DNA from: Cellulosimicrobium sp. Marseille-Q4280
GTDB taxonomy: Bacteria; Actinomycetota; Actinomycetes; Actinomycetales; Cellulomonadaceae
Reading direction: 5' to 3'
Length of the DNA stretch: 64,000 nucleotides
Assembly (NCBI RefSeq): GCF_943181405.1
Contig: NZ_CALPBY010000002.1
Location: 372,001-436,000, forward strand
This document shows, one piece after another, positions 27,721-42,140 of the stretch (positions are counted from its first letter, which is position 1; every line of letters starts with the position of its first letter). The position numbers and the translations under genes were made by a program. The notes under the pieces are model-generated. The model did not search any database, had not been told where the DNA came from, and worked only from the letters and a program-made list of their open reading frames with translations.

Positions 27721-28182
27721 ATGGAACGCGTGCTCGTGCTCAACGGACCCAACCTCGGCCGGCTCGGCGTGCGGGAGCCCGAGATCTACGGGTCGGCGAC
27801 GCTCGCCGACCTGCGCGAGGCGGCGGTGCGGTGGGGCGGCGAGCTCGGTCTCGATGTCGAGGCGCGCCAGACGGACGACGAGTCGCAGATGCTCGCGTGG
27901 CTCCACGAGGCCGTCGACACCCGGGCGCACGTCGTGCTCAACCCCGCCGCCTTCACGCACTACTCGTACGCGGTGCGCGACGCCGCGGCCCAGGTCACGA
28001 CGTCGGGTCTGCTCCTCGTCGAGGTGCACCTGAGCAACCCCGCGGCGCGTGAGTCGTTCCGCAGCCACTCGGTCGTCGGCGCGGTCGCGACCGGGACGGT
28101 CGCCGGCTTCGGGTTCGACTCCTACCGGCTCGCGCTGGAGGCGGTGGGCGCCCGCCTGAAGGGTGACGGTGCCCAGCCTTGA
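27721..28182 (+). CDS. aroQ: Type II 3-dehydroquinate dehydratase
   Basis: A 153-residue dodecameric-type enzyme that dehydrates 3-dehydroquinate. The N terminus VLVLNGPNLGRLGVREPEIYG contains the catalytic Arg and Tyr loop. LNPAAFTHYSYAVRDA and VEVHLSNPAARESFRSHSVV are the substrate-binding signatures, the latter with the catalytic His. It completes the shikimate set in this window (aroB, aroQ, aroE, aroK, aroC). The 10-bp inverted repeat that follows starts inside its stop region. Confidence 0.95.
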   Translation: MERVLVLNGPNLGRLGVREPEIYGSATLADLREAAVRWGGELGLDVEARQTDDESQMLAWLHEAVDTRAHVVLNPAAFTHYSYAVRDAAAQVTTSGLLLVEVHLSNPAARESFRSHSVVGAVATGTVAGFGFDSYRLALEAVGARLKGDGAQP

Positions 28183-28202
28183 TGGCTCCGCGTCAAGGCT
28201 GG
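28173..28202 (+). terminator. Perfect inverted repeat at the aroQ stop
   Basis: CCAGCCTTGA (28173-28182) pairs perfectly with TCAAGGCTGG (28193-28202) around a 10-nt loop; the left arm ends with the aroQ stop codon. It could end aroQ transcription, but it lies just upstream of the satD promoter and shares the TCAAGG motif with it, so it may instead be an operator. Confidence 0.6.
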
Positions 28203-28206
28203 AGTA

Positions 28207-28235
28207 TTGATTGCCACGGATCAAGGGCATAGCCT
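28207..28235 (+). promoter_or_regulatory. satD promoter with overlapping palindrome
   Basis: A -35 TTGATT (28207-28212) and -10 TAGCCT (28230-28235) are 17 nt apart, and the -10 ends 7 nt before the ATG at 28243. The palindrome TTGAT-N8-ATCAA (28207-28224) covers the -35 and spacer. A repressor bound there would block polymerase; the HTH of the downstream gene is the obvious candidate, by inference. Confidence 0.6.
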
Positions 28236-28242
28236 GGAGAAC

Positions 28243-28848
28243 ATGTTCGTCCTGACGGTCGACCAGCGGGGGAGCACGGGGCACGCCGACCGCGTGCCGG
28301 CGCTCCTGCGCCACCTGCGCGAGCTCCTCGACGGACGCCCGGGCGTCGTGGTGGGGTTCGACCGCACCGTGGGGGACGAGGTGCAGGGGGTGCTCGACGA
28401 CCCCGAGACCGTGCTCGACGTCGTCCTCGACCTCCTGCGCGACGGGGGCTGGAGCGTCGGCCTGGGCATCGGACCGGTCGACGAGCCGCTCCCGGCCGTG
28501 TCCCGCGAGGCGTCGGGCGAGGCGTTCGTCCGGGCGAGGGAGGCCGTCGACCAGGCGAAGTCGCGCACGGCCACGGCGCCCGTCGCCGTGCGCGGTGGTC
28601 GGCCCGGTCGGGCCGAGGAGGTCGAGGCGCTCGTGCGGCTCCTCGCGGCCGTCGCCGCACGACGGAGCTCGCCCGGGTGGGAGGCCGTCGACACCCTCGC
28701 GGATGTCGGTGGCACCCAGAAGGATGTGGCCCGCCGGCTCGCGATCAGCGAGCAGGCGGTGAGCCAGAGGCTGCGCTCCGCGCTCTGGCCCGAGGAGGCG
28801 GCGGCACGGCCCGTCGTCGTGAGGCTGCTGGGGGAGACCGACGCATGA
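28243..28848 (+). CDS. SatD-family protein with a C-terminal helix-turn-helix
   Basis: A 201-residue protein. The N-terminal part (MFVLTVDQRGSTGHADRVPALLRHL, then VVVGFDRTVGDEVQGVLDDPE) matches the SatD family, named from a streptococcal gene pair and of unclear function. The C-terminal part contains GGTQKDVARRLAISEQAVSQRLRSALW, a helix-turn-helix. It starts at ATG 28243 with GGAG upstream. The stop overlaps the next start as ATGA, so it is the first gene of a two-gene unit with a membrane protein. Palindromes over its promoter suggest self-regulation. Confidence 0.8.
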   Translation: MFVLTVDQRGSTGHADRVPALLRHLRELLDGRPGVVVGFDRTVGDEVQGVLDDPETVLDVVLDLLRDGGWSVGLGIGPVDEPLPAVSREASGEAFVRAREAVDQAKSRTATAPVAVRGGRPGRAEEVEALVRLLAAVAARRSSPGWEAVDTLADVGGTQKDVARRLAISEQAVSQRLRSALWPEEAAARPVVVRLLGETDA

Positions 28849-29303
28849 CGGAGCCGGTGACGATCGTGTGGACCGTCGTCGTCTGGGCGGTGGCGCTCGC
28901 GGCGAGCGTGCTCGGCGGCGCACCCGTGACGCAGGGCGTGCTGCGTGCGGCAGCGCGCCCCGGGAGGCCGCGGAGGCTGGGGCGCAAGGGCGCTGCCGAC
29001 CCGGCGTCGGTGCCCGTGCCGCCGCCTCCCACGACGGGCACGATCGGGACCGAGGCGGTCAAGGCCCTGCGTGGCGGCACCTGGATCGGCTTCCTCGAGC
29101 GCTTCGCGATCACCGGCTGCCTGCTGGCGGGGTACCCCTCCGGCATCGCGTTCGTCGTCGCGATCAAGGGCCTCGGGCGCTACCCCGAGCTGCGCGAGCA
29201 CCCCGTGGCGTCCGAGCGCTTCGTGGTCGGCACGCTCGCCTCGATGTCGTGGGCGGCGGTCGTCGGCGTCGTCGCCGACGGCGTGCTCGGCGCGCTCCGG
29301 TAG
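28845..29303 (+). CDS. Membrane protein paired with SatD
   Basis: A 152-residue protein with an N-terminal hydrophobic helix (VTIVWTVVVWAVALAASVLGG), a Pro-rich cytoplasmic stretch (residues about 45-62), and a C-terminal part with two more hydrophobic segments (FAITGCLLAGYPSGIAFVVAI and FVVGTLASMSWAAVVGVVADGVLG). The segment GGTWIGFLERFAITG followed by AIKGLGRYPELREHP resembles the C-terminal region of DUF3307 proteins that accompany satD, but the match is recalled rather than tested. It overlaps satD by 4 bp. The function is unknown. Confidence 0.7.
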   Translation: MTEPVTIVWTVVVWAVALAASVLGGAPVTQGVLRAAARPGRPRRLGRKGAADPASVPVPPPPTTGTIGTEAVKALRGGTWIGFLERFAITGCLLAGYPSGIAFVVAIKGLGRYPELREHPVASERFVVGTLASMSWAAVVGVVADGVLGALR

Positions 29304-29306
29304 GAT
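29301..29306 (+). promoter_or_regulatory. Probable -10 box of efp overlapping the upstream stop codon
   Basis: TAGGAT fits TANNNT and its TAG is the stop codon of the upstream membrane protein gene. The resulting efp leader would be about 140 nt; no structure in it is recognised with confidence. Confidence 0.5.
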
Positions 29307-29452
29307 CGACGAGGCCCATCTGCCGCTCCGCCCTCGACCGGACGTGACCGTCCGCCAGAGCCGCGCGTTCATCGCGTGCCCGGCGCCTCGTGCCGAGCCC
29401 GGTGGGACGGCCACGTGCAGCCCCCAGAAGACCCTGCGACAGGAAGACGAAC

Positions 29453-30016
29453 GTGGCGACGACCAACGACATCAAGAACGGCACCGTGCTCCGGATCGAC
29501 GGCCAGCTGTGGAGCGTCATCGAGTTCCAGCACGTCAAGCCCGGCAAGGGTGGCGCGTTCGTCCGGACGAAGATCAAGAACGTCCTCACGGGCAAGACCG
29601 TCGACAAGACGTTCAACGCCGGCCTGAAGATCGAGACGGCCAACGTGGACCGCCGCGACTTCCAGTACCTGTACATGGACGGCGCGGACTACGTGTTCAT
29701 GGACACCTCGACCTACGACCAGATCACCGTCTCCGCGGCGACCGTCGGCGACGCGAAGGACTACCTCCTCGAGAGCCAGAACGTGCTCATCGCGTCGAAC
29801 GACGGGCAGCCGCTGTACGTCGAGCTCCCGCCGTCCGTCGTGCTCGAGATCACCTACACCGAGCCGGGCCTGCAGGGCGACCGCTCGACCGGTGGCACGA
29901 AGCCGGCGACGCTCGAGACCGGCGCGCAGATCCAGGTCCCGCTCTTCCTCGAGCAGGGCACGAAGGTGAAGGTCGACACGCGTGACGGGTCGTACCTCGG
30001 CCGCGTGAACGACTGA
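29453..30016 (+). CDS. efp: Translation elongation factor P
   Basis: A 187-residue EF-P, which binds between the P and E sites and relieves stalling at proline runs. The KOW-like N-terminal domain carries the loop [16 protein letters not shown], whose tip Lys enters the peptidyl transferase centre. Two OB domains follow, with the signature [34 protein letters not shown] at the C terminus. The GTG at 29453 has AGGAAG upstream. nusB follows after 17 bp. Confidence 0.97.
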   Translation: MATTNDIKNGTVLRIDGQLWSVIEFQHVKPGKGGAFVRTKIKNVLTGKTVDKTFNAGLKIETANVDRRDFQYLYMDGADYVFMDTSTYDQITVSAATVGDAKDYLLESQNVLIASNDGQPLYVELPPSVVLEITYTEPGLQGDRSTGGTKPATLETGAQIQVPLFLEQGTKVKVDTRDGSYLGRVND

Positions 30017-30033
30017 CGGGCCGGCGCACTCAC

Positions 30034-30453
30034 ATGGGAGCACGCACCAAGGCGCGCAAGCGCGCGCTCGACGTCCTCTTCGAGGCGGAGCAGCGCACGG
30101 TCGACCCCGCGACGCTGCTCGCGGACCGCATCGTCGACCCGGGCGCCGCGCAGTCCGCGGTGCCCCAGTACACGGTCGAGATCGTCGAGGGTGTCCTCGC
30201 GCACCGCGACCGCATCGACGAGCTGCTCGAGACGTACTCCCACGGGTGGACGCTCGAGCGCATGCCCGCGGTCGACCGCGCGCTGCTGCGCATCGGCGGC
30301 TGGGAGATCCTCTTCAACGACGACGTCCCGGACGTCGTCGCGATCGACGAGGCCGTCGACCTCGCCCGCTCGCTCTCCACGGACGACTCGCCGTCGTTCG
30401 TCAACGGGCTCCTCGCCCGCATCGTGGAGATGAAGCCGACGATCACGGCCTGA
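30034..30453 (+). CDS. nusB: Transcription antitermination factor NusB
   Basis: A 139-residue all-helical protein that, with NusE (S10), binds boxA of rRNA transcripts for antitermination. MGARTKARKRALDVLFEAEQR is the conserved Arg-rich N terminus and LERMPAVDRALLRIGGWEILFNDDVPDVVAIDEAVDLARSLSTDDSPSFVNGLLARI is split over the other signature helices. It follows efp closely and a hairpin terminator lies 33 bp after its stop. Confidence 0.96.
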   Translation: MGARTKARKRALDVLFEAEQRTVDPATLLADRIVDPGAAQSAVPQYTVEIVEGVLAHRDRIDELLETYSHGWTLERMPAVDRALLRIGGWEILFNDDVPDVVAIDEAVDLARSLSTDDSPSFVNGLLARIVEMKPTITA

Positions 30454-30485
30454 GTCCCACCGCGGCCCGCCTGGACGGTGGCGGC

Positions 30486-30515
30486 GCGGCGTCGGCCCGG
30501 TGTGACCGACGCCGC
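30486..30515 (+). terminator. Terminator of efp-nusB
   Basis: GCGGCGTCGG (30486-30495) pairs perfectly with CCGACGCCGC (30506-30515) around a 10-nt loop, between nusB and the pyrR promoter. Confidence 0.75.
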
Positions 30516-30559
30516 GTCCCACCGGGCGGACCCGCCCCTGGTCCGCCCCCGCCGCCGGG

Positions 30560-32363
<1,804 letters not shown>

Positions 32364-32367
<4 letters not shown>

Positions 32368-33716
32368 GCAGCGCCGCAACCAGCACCACGTACGTCCTGC
32401 GCGGGGCACGCCCGCTCGGCGGCGAGCCGGTCGACCTCGTCCTCGCCGACGGCGTGGTCGCCGAGATCGCGCCGACGGGCGGCTCCGCCGCGGGTCGCCG
32501 CGCCGGGGACGACGTCGTCGTGGTCGACGCGACCGACCTCGTCGCGCTGCCCGGCCTCGTCGACCTGCACACCCACCTGCGAGAGCCGGGGCGCGAGGAC
32601 GCCGAGACGATCGAGTCCGGCACCCGCGCCGCGGCGGCGGGCGGGTTCACCGCGGTGCACGCGATGGCCAACACGACGCCGGTCGCCGACACGGCGGGCG
32701 TCGTCGAGCAGGTGTGGCGCATCGGGCGCGACGCGGGCTGGGTCGACGTCCACCCCGTGGGCGCTGTCTCGGTCGGCCTCGCGGGCGAGCAGCTCGCCGA
32801 GCTCGGCGCGATGGCCGACTCCGCCGCGCGCGTGCGCGTGTTCTCCGACGACGGCAAGTGCGTGTCGGACCCGATCCTCATGCGTCGCGCGCTGGAGTAC
32901 GTCAAGGCGTTCGACGGCGTCGTCGCGCAGCACGCGCAGGAGCCGCGCCTCACCGAGGGCGCCCAGATGAACGAGGGCGTCGTGTCCGCGGAGCTGGGCC
33001 TCGCGGGCTGGCCCGCGGTCGCGGAGGAGGCGATCATCGCGCGCGACGTGCTGCTCGCCGAGCACGTGGGCTCGCGCCTGCACGTGTGCCACCTGTCCAC
33101 GGCCGGCTCGGTCGAGATCGTGCGGTGGGCGAAGGGCCGGGGCATCGACGTCACCGCCGAGGTCACACCGCACCACCTGATCCTCACGGACGACCTCGCG
33201 CGAGGGTACGACCCGACGTTCAAGGTCAACCCGCCGCTGCGCACCGCCGCGGACGTCGAGGCGGTGCGGGCCGGGCTGGCCGACGGGACGATCGACATCG
33301 TCGCCACCGACCACGCGCCGCACCCCGTCGAGGACAAGGACTGCGAGTGGGCCGCCGCGGCTTTCGGCATGACCGGGCTCGAGACCGCGCTCGCCGTCGT
33401 CCAGGAGACGATGGTCGACACGGGCCGCCTGACGTGGGCCGACGTCGCGCGCGTGCTGTCCGCGAACCCGGCCCGGATCGGTCGCATCGACACCGGCCCG
33501 ACGGCCCAGGGTCGCCCGCTCGAGGTCGGCGAGCCCGCGAACGTCACGCTCGTGGACCCCGCGGCGCGCCGCGTCGTCGACGGCTCGACCCAGGCCACGG
33601 CGAGCGTCAACACGCCGTTCCAGGGCCGCGAGCTGCCGGGCCGCGTCGTCGCGACCTTCCTGCGGGGCCGCGCGACGGTGCTCGACGGCGCCCCGGTCGA
33701 GGAGGTGCGCGCGTGA
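32364..33716 (+). CDS. pyrC: Dihydroorotase
   Basis: A 450-residue class I dihydroorotase that closes carbamoyl aspartate to dihydroorotate. The zinc ligands are in [23 protein letters not shown] and [10 protein letters not shown], with the catalytic Asp in ATDHAPHP. The N-terminal and C-terminal beta segments form the amidohydrolase composite domain. The GTG at 32364 overlaps the pyrB stop, and the next gene overlaps its stop in the same way. Confidence 0.97.
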
Positions 33717-34339
33717 ACCTGCCCCAGCCGGTCGCGGTCGGCATCTGGGTGGTCCTCGGCGTCGTCCTGCTCACGCTCGTGCTGATCGGGCGCCGCCGCC
33801 TCGCGGGCCGGTCGAAGGGCGTCGTCCCGACGCCTCCCGCCGTGCCCGCCCCGGGCGACCGCGGTGCCGTCACGCTCGGTCCCCTCGACGCGCTCTACGT
33901 CTCGAGCACGCTCGCGGGCGACTGGCTCGCCCGCGTGGGCGCCCACGGTCTGGGCGACCGGTCGCGCGCCGTCGTCACCGTGCACGACGGCGGCCTGCAC
34001 GCCGCCCGGTCGGGCGCGCCGGACCTGTGGGTCCCCGCCGCTGCCGTCTCCGGCGCGGCGCTCACCCCCGGCATGGCCGGCAAGTTCGTCGGCAAGGAGG
34101 CGATCGTCGTCGTCTCCTGGGCCGTACCCGCCGAACCCGTGCCCGCCACCGACGGCGGTGCGCCGGCACTGGCCGAGACCCCGCCGTCACCCGCCCCGGT
34201 GCTCCTGGACACCGGCCTCATGCCCCGCCACGACGACGACGTGCCGCGCCTGCTCGACGCGGTGCTCGCGCTCGTGCCCGCCGACACGAACGTCGCCGAC
34301 CCGAACGTCGCCGACCAGAACGACAAGGAAGCACAGTGA
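33713..34339 (+). CDS. PH-like membrane protein of the pyr operon (Rv1382-like)
   Basis: A 208-residue protein with one N-terminal membrane helix ([23 protein letters not shown]) and a soluble domain ([54 protein letters not shown]) resembling the PH-like domain proteins of actinobacterial pyr operons. Its position between pyrC and carA is the same as Rv1382 in Mycobacterium tuberculosis. It overlaps both neighbours by 4 bp. Its role in pyrimidine synthesis is not known. The C terminus carries a short repeat DPNVADQN. Confidence 0.8.
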   Translation: MNLPQPVAVGIWVVLGVVLLTLVLIGRRRLAGRSKGVVPTPPAVPAPGDRGAVTLGPLDALYVSSTLAGDWLARVGAHGLGDRSRAVVTVHDGGLHAARSGAPDLWVPAAAVSGAALTPGMAGKFVGKEAIVVVSWAVPAEPVPATDGGAPALAETPPSPAPVLLDTGLMPRHDDDVPRLLDAVLALVPADTNVADPNVADQNDKEAQ

Positions 34340-35583
34340 CCAGCTCAGCGACCTCCGTGACCGCGGACCGGGCCCTGCTCGTCCTCGAGGACGGCACCGT
34401 CCACGCCGGGCGCGCCTACGGCGCGCGCGGCACGACCGTCGGCGAGATCGTCTTCAACACCGGCATGACCGGTTACCAGGAGACGCTCACCGACCCCTCC
34501 TACCACCGCCAGATCGTCGTCATGACCGCCCCCCACATCGGGAACACGGGCGTCAACGACGAGGACCCGGAGTCGCGGCAGATCTGGGTCGCCGGGTACG
34601 TCGTGCGCGACGCCGCGCGCCGGCCGTCGAGCTGGCGCTCGGTGCGCACGCTCGACGACGAGCTCGCCGAGCAGGGCATGGTCGGCATCAGCGACGTCGA
34701 CACGCGCGCGCTCACGCGCCACCTGCGCGAGCTCGGCGTCATGCGCGCCGGCATCTTCTCCGGCGACGCGCTCGTGCGCGACGGGTACCCCCGCACGACG
34801 GAGGACCTCGTCGCCGAGGTGAAGGCCGCCCCGGCGATGGCCGGCGCCGACCTGGCCCGCGAGGTCAGCACGCCCGAGGCGTACGTCGTGGAGCCCGTGG
34901 CGGGCTCGACGCCGGACGGCGCGCCCGTCGCGACGGTCGTCGCGGTCGACCTCGGGATCAAGTCGATGACGCCCCAGCGGCTCGCGGAGCGCGGGGTGCG
35001 CGTGCACGTCGTGCCCGCGGCGACGACGAACGACGAGATCGACGAGATCGCGCCCGACGGCGTCTTCTTCTCCAACGGCCCCGGCGACCCGGGCGCCGCG
35101 ACGCACGAGGTCGAGCTCCTGCGCGGCGTCCTGGACCGCGGCACGCCGTTCTTCGGCATCTGCTTCGGCAACCAGATCCTCGGCCGCGCGCTCGGCTACG
35201 GCACGTACAAGCTCGCGTACGGGCACCGGGGCATCAACCAGCCCGTCATGGACCGCCGTACGGGCAAGGTCGAGGTCACGGCGCACAACCACGGTTTCGC
35301 GGTCGACGCACCGGTGGACGCGGAGTCCGTGGCACCGCACGACGGCGGCCGCTACGGGCGCGTCGTCGTGTCCCACGTCGGTCTCAACGACCAGGTGGTC
35401 GAGGGGCTCGAGTGCCTCGACCTGCCCGCCTTCTCCGTCCAGTACCACCCCGAGGCCGCGGCCGGCCCGCACGACGCCGCGTACCTCTTCGACCGCTTCG
35501 TCGAGCTCATGGCCTCCCGCCCCGACGGCGGGGCCGCGAGCTCCGAGGCTGCCGCCGACCTGCAGACCACCAAGGAGAGCTGA
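34336..35583 (+). CDS. carA: Carbamoyl-phosphate synthase small (glutaminase) subunit
   Basis: A 415-residue class I glutamine amidotransferase that feeds ammonia to CarB. The N-terminal CPSase domain has [25 protein letters not shown] and [22 protein letters not shown]. The catalytic triad lies in [16 protein letters not shown] (Cys) and [13 protein letters not shown] (His-Pro-Glu). The GTG at 34336 overlaps the preceding gene; carB starts 2 bp after its stop. Confidence 0.97.
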   Translation: MTSSATSVTADRALLVLEDGTVHAGRAYGARGTTVGEIVFNTGMTGYQETLTDPSYHRQIVVMTAPHIGNTGVNDEDPESRQIWVAGYVVRDAARRPSSWRSVRTLDDELAEQGMVGISDVDTRALTRHLRELGVMRAGIFSGDALVRDGYPRTTEDLVAEVKAAPAMAGADLAREVSTPEAYVVEPVAGSTPDGAPVATVVAVDLGIKSMTPQRLAERGVRVHVVPAATTNDEIDEIAPDGVFFSNGPGDPGAATHEVELLRGVLDRGTPFFGICFGNQILGRALGYGTYKLAYGHRGINQPVMDRRTGKVEVTAHNHGFAVDAPVDAESVAPHDGGRYGRVVVSHVGLNDQVVEGLECLDLPAFSVQYHPEAAAGPHDAAYLFDRFVELMASRPDGGAASSEAAADLQTTKES

Positions 35584-35585
35584 CC

Positions 35586-38983
<3,398 letters not shown>

Positions 38984-38987
<4 letters not shown>

Positions 38988-39853
38988 GCGCGGCGTTCGG
39001 CGCCCGCCTCGCGGCGGCGATGGACGACCACGGGCCGCTGTGCGTGGGGATCGACCCGCACGCCGAGCTGCTCGCGGACTGGGGCCTGCCCGACGACGCG
39101 ACCGGGCTGCGCGACTTCGGCCTGCGCGTCGTCGAGGCCGTCGGCGGCCGAGTCGCCGCCGTGAAGCCGCAGTCGGCGTTCTTCGAGCGGCACGGGTCGC
39201 GGGGCGTCGCCGCCCTGGAGGACGTCGTCGCGGCGGCCCGGGCGGCGGGCACGCTCGTCGTCATGGACGCCAAGCGGGGCGACATCGGCTCGACGATGGC
39301 CGCCTACGCCGACGCCTACCTGCGGGACGGCTCGCCGCTCGCGGCCGACGCGCTCACCGTGTCGCCGTACCTCGGGTTCGGTTCGCTGCAGCCCGCGGTC
39401 GACCTCGCGCTCGGCTCGGGACGTGGACTGTTCGTGCTGTGCCTGACCTCCAACAAGGAGGGCCACGAGGTGCAGCACGCGCGCCGCGGTGCGGGGGCGG
39501 ACGTCGAGACCGTGGCGGCGCAGATCGCGCGCGAGGCGGCGCTGCTCAACGCGCCGGCCGTGGCGGCGGGTGACGCGCTCGGGTCGATCGGCCTCGTCGT
39601 CGGGGCGACGGTCGGCGACGCCGCAGCCCGGACCGGGAGCGACCTCGCCGCGGTGCACGGGCCCCTGCTCGCGCCGGGCGTGGGCGCGCAGGGTGCCGGG
39701 GCGGCCGAGCTCGCCGCCGTGTTCGGCGCCGCGCGCAGCCAGGTCCTCGCCTCGAGCTCGCGCGGTGTGCTGCGGGCCGGGCCCGACGTCGCGGCACTGC
39801 GCGCGTCAGCGCGCGCGGCGTCCGACGAGGCGACGGCCGCGCTGCGCGGCTGA
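38984..39853 (+). CDS. pyrF: Orotidine 5'-phosphate decarboxylase
   Basis: A 289-residue type 2 (subfamily 2) enzyme that makes UMP. The active-site signature [22 protein letters not shown] contains the Asp-Lys-Asp chain; [15 protein letters not shown] is the N-terminal substrate-binding part, and LVVGATVG and LAPGVGAQG bind phosphate. It overlaps carB as GTGA and is the last gene of the operon. pyrD and pyrE are not in this window. Confidence 0.95.
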
Positions 39854-39952
39854 TCCCGGGGCCCGCCGGTACCGGTCCGCACCGGCGCGCCGCCGGGCCG
39901 GGACCGGGCCCGTGCGGGGGTGGCCGGGGCCACGACCTGCGACACTGCCCGC

Positions 39953-40843
39953 ATGAGCACCGACGACGCCGCGACGCGCGCCACCGCCCCGACCACCGCG
40001 ATCCCGCCCCTCGGCGCGCCGACGGCCTCACCGGGCCCCGCCGTGCCCGGGGCGCTGGAGATCGAGGGCACCTGGAACGCGCGCGATGTCGGTGGGCGCG
40101 CCGTGCCCGTGGGGGGCACCGGGCCGCTGCGCCCGGGCGTCCTCCTGCGCACGGCGAGCCTGTCGCGCCTCACCGCGAGCGGCCAGGCGGCGCTCGCCGA
40201 CCTCGGGGTCACCACCGTGCTGGACCTGCGCGGCGACGACGAGCTCGAGCGGGACGGGGTCGACGTCGTGCCCGGCGGGGTGACGGTGCTGCGCCGGGGC
40301 ATGGACCCCGCGCGCGGCCTCGGGTCCGGGTCCGACGAGGTCGGCGGGACCCGGTCGGCCGACCCCGCGGCGCTCGTCGCGAGCCTCGTCACGGCGCCCG
40401 ACCCGGCGGTCGTCGCGCGGCGCATGATGCTCGGGGTGTACGAGACGTTCGTGCGCGACCCCGGGATCCGGGCGACGGTCGGCCGGGTCCTCGCTGACCT
40501 CGCGGCCGCGCCCGGAGCCGTGGTGGTGCACTGCTCTGCCGGGAAGGACCGTACGGGGTGGGTGGTCGCCCTCGCCCAGCACGTCGCGGGCGTCGGCGAG
40601 GACGACCGCATGACGGAGTACCTCGCGAGCGCGGCCGCAGCCGACGGGCTCGCGGCGGTCGTCCCGCCGATCCCGGGTCTCGACGCGGCCGCGCTCGGTC
40701 CTCTGCTGACGGTCGAGCCCGACTACCTGAGCAGCGCGTGGGAGCTCGCGGAGCGCGAGCACGGCGACATCGACGGGTATCTCGCGGCCTGCGGGGTCAC
40801 GGACGACGTGCGGGACGCGCTCGCGGCGCGGCTCGTGCCCTGA
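39953..40843 (+). CDS. Tyrosine phosphatase-like protein
   Basis: A 296-residue protein of the bacterial tyrosine/lipid phosphatase family related to MptpB. The P-loop is VVVHCSAGKDRTGWVVAL with Cys, Asp and Arg. Upstream it has TWNARDVGG and LLRTASLSRLTASGQAALADLGVTTVLDLRG, typical of the family. The N-terminal 40 residues are low-complexity Ala/Thr/Pro. The ATG at 39953 follows a weak -10-like GACACT by 6 nt. It stands alone after the pyr operon. Confidence 0.9.
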   Translation: MSTDDAATRATAPTTAIPPLGAPTASPGPAVPGALEIEGTWNARDVGGRAVPVGGTGPLRPGVLLRTASLSRLTASGQAALADLGVTTVLDLRGDDELERDGVDVVPGGVTVLRRGMDPARGLGSGSDEVGGTRSADPAALVASLVTAPDPAVVARRMMLGVYETFVRDPGIRATVGRVLADLAAAPGAVVVHCSAGKDRTGWVVALAQHVAGVGEDDRMTEYLASAAAADGLAAVVPPIPGLDAAALGPLLTVEPDYLSSAWELAEREHGDIDGYLAACGVTDDVRDALAARLVP

Positions 40844-40871
40844 CGGCGCCCCGACGCGCGGTTCCCGGTCG

Positions 40872-40900
40872 TTGCCTGCCGCGTGCGGGGTCGCTACGTT
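40872..40900 (+). promoter_or_regulatory. Probable mihF promoter
   Basis: TTGCCT (40872-40877) and TACGTT (40895-40900) are 17 nt apart and lie about 110 nt upstream of the mihF GTG, giving a leader of about 100 nt. Confidence 0.5.
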
Positions 40901-41008
40901 CGAAGGGCCGACGTCCGCGCAGGTGGGCCGGGGAACGACCCGGCGTGCGGTACCCGCGCGGATCCGGCAGAGTGGGCCCATCCGCCTGACGACGAGTAGG
41001 TGACTTGA

Positions 41009-41320
41009 GTGGCACTACCACCCTTGACCCCAGAACAGCGCGCGGCCGCGCTCGAGAAGGCCGCGGAGGCCCGACGGGTCCGCGCCGAGGTGAAGAACCG
41101 CCTGAAGTACTCGCAGGGCTCGTTGAAGGAGGTCATCGAGCGCGGGCAGACGGACGACATGATCGGCAAGCTCAAGGTCGTCTCGTTGCTGGAGTCGCTG
41201 CCCGGCGTGGGTAAGGTGAAGGCTCGCGCGATCATGGAGGAGATCGGGATCGCCGAGACACGTCGTGTCCGCGGCCTCGGCCCCCACCAGTCCGCGGCCC
41301 TCATCGAGAGGTTTGGCTGA
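41009..41320 (+). CDS. mihF: Integration host factor, actinobacterial type
   Basis: A 103-residue nucleoid protein, the mIHF of actinobacteria, unrelated to the IHF/HU dimers. The N-terminal helix [30 protein letters not shown] is followed by the helix-two-turn-helix [32 protein letters not shown] that binds DNA. The GTG at 41009 gives the standard start [11 protein letters not shown]. Its end overlaps the likely TTG start of gmk by 8 bp, as is common for this conserved pair. Confidence 0.95.
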   Translation: MALPPLTPEQRAAALEKAAEARRVRAEVKNRLKYSQGSLKEVIERGQTDDMIGKLKVVSLLESLPGVGKVKARAIMEEIGIAETRRVRGLGPHQSAALIERFG

Positions 41321-41978
41321 CATTTCCGCACACCCGCCCGTGCCCCGTCCTGCCCGTCTGACCGTCCTGGCGGGACCGACCGCCGTCGGGAAGGGCACGG
41401 TGTCCGCGGACATCCGCGCCCGGTACCCGGAGGTCTGGTTGTCCGTGTCGGCGACGACGCGCGACCCCCGCCCGGGCGAGCAGGACGGCGTGCACTACCT
41501 GTTCGTCGGCACGGACGAGTTCGCCCGCATGGTCTCGGAGCACGAGCTGCTCGAGTGGGCGGTCGTCCACGGCCGCAACAGCTACGGCACCCCGCGGCGG
41601 GCGGTCGAGGACCGGCTCGCCGCGGGGGTGCCCGCGCTCCTCGAGATCGACCTGCAGGGGGCACGGCAGGTGCGGGCGTCGATGCCCGAGGCCCGGTTCG
41701 TGTTCCTCGCCCCACCGAGCTGGGACGAGCTGGTCCGCCGCCTCGTAGGGCGCGGCACCGAGGACGCGGAGGAGCGGGAGCGGCGGCTGACCACCGCGCG
41801 CGTGGAGCTCGCCGCGGAGTCGGAGTTCGACCACGTCATCGTCAACGACGACGTGCACCGCGCGACCGACGAGCTCGTCCGGGTGATGGGGCTCGAGCCG
41901 CGTCCCGTCGACGCGGGACCCGGCGCCGGGCCTGCACCAGGGAGCGGTGCGCAGCGGGCGGCGGCGCGCACGGAGTAG
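41313..41978 (+). CDS. gmk: Guanylate kinase
   Basis: A 221-residue kinase that phosphorylates GMP to GDP. The P-loop is [38 protein letters not shown] and [21 protein letters not shown] bind GMP, and [14 protein letters not shown] follows. The start is uncertain: TTG 41313, overlapping mihF with GAGAGG upstream, or GTG 41340, which shortens it by nine residues. The C-terminal tail is Ala/Gly/Pro-rich. The rpoZ promoter overlaps its stop codon. Confidence 0.93.
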   Translation: MADISAHPPVPRPARLTVLAGPTAVGKGTVSADIRARYPEVWLSVSATTRDPRPGEQDGVHYLFVGTDEFARMVSEHELLEWAVVHGRNSYGTPRRAVEDRLAAGVPALLEIDLQGARQVRASMPEARFVFLAPPSWDELVRRLVGRGTEDAEERERRLTTARVELAAESEFDHVIVNDDVHRATDELVRVMGLEPRPVDAGPGAGPAPGSGAQRAAARTE

Positions 41979-41981
41979 ACT
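41976..41981 (+). promoter_or_regulatory. Probable -10 box of rpoZ overlapping the gmk stop codon
   Basis: TAGACT fits TANNNT; its first three bases are the gmk stop codon. The rpoZ start lies about 160 nt downstream. Confidence 0.5.
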
Positions 41982-42140
41982 GGGAGGTCGGTGCGTGCGG
42001 CGAGCCGCCGCCGCCGACCTCCCGGGACGACCGTCGCGGGCGTCGTCGTCGGCCGCGTCATCCCCTCCCGCGCGCCGCACCACCGTACGAAACCGCTGCA
42101 GCGACCGGCTGCAGGACCCGAGAACCCCACGGAGCGAACT

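Noticed and set aside
33864-35585. A long N-terminal extension of carB
   Set aside because: The in-frame extension overlaps carA and reads as low-complexity Arg/Pro sequence; the GTG at 35586 gives the normal CarB N terminus.
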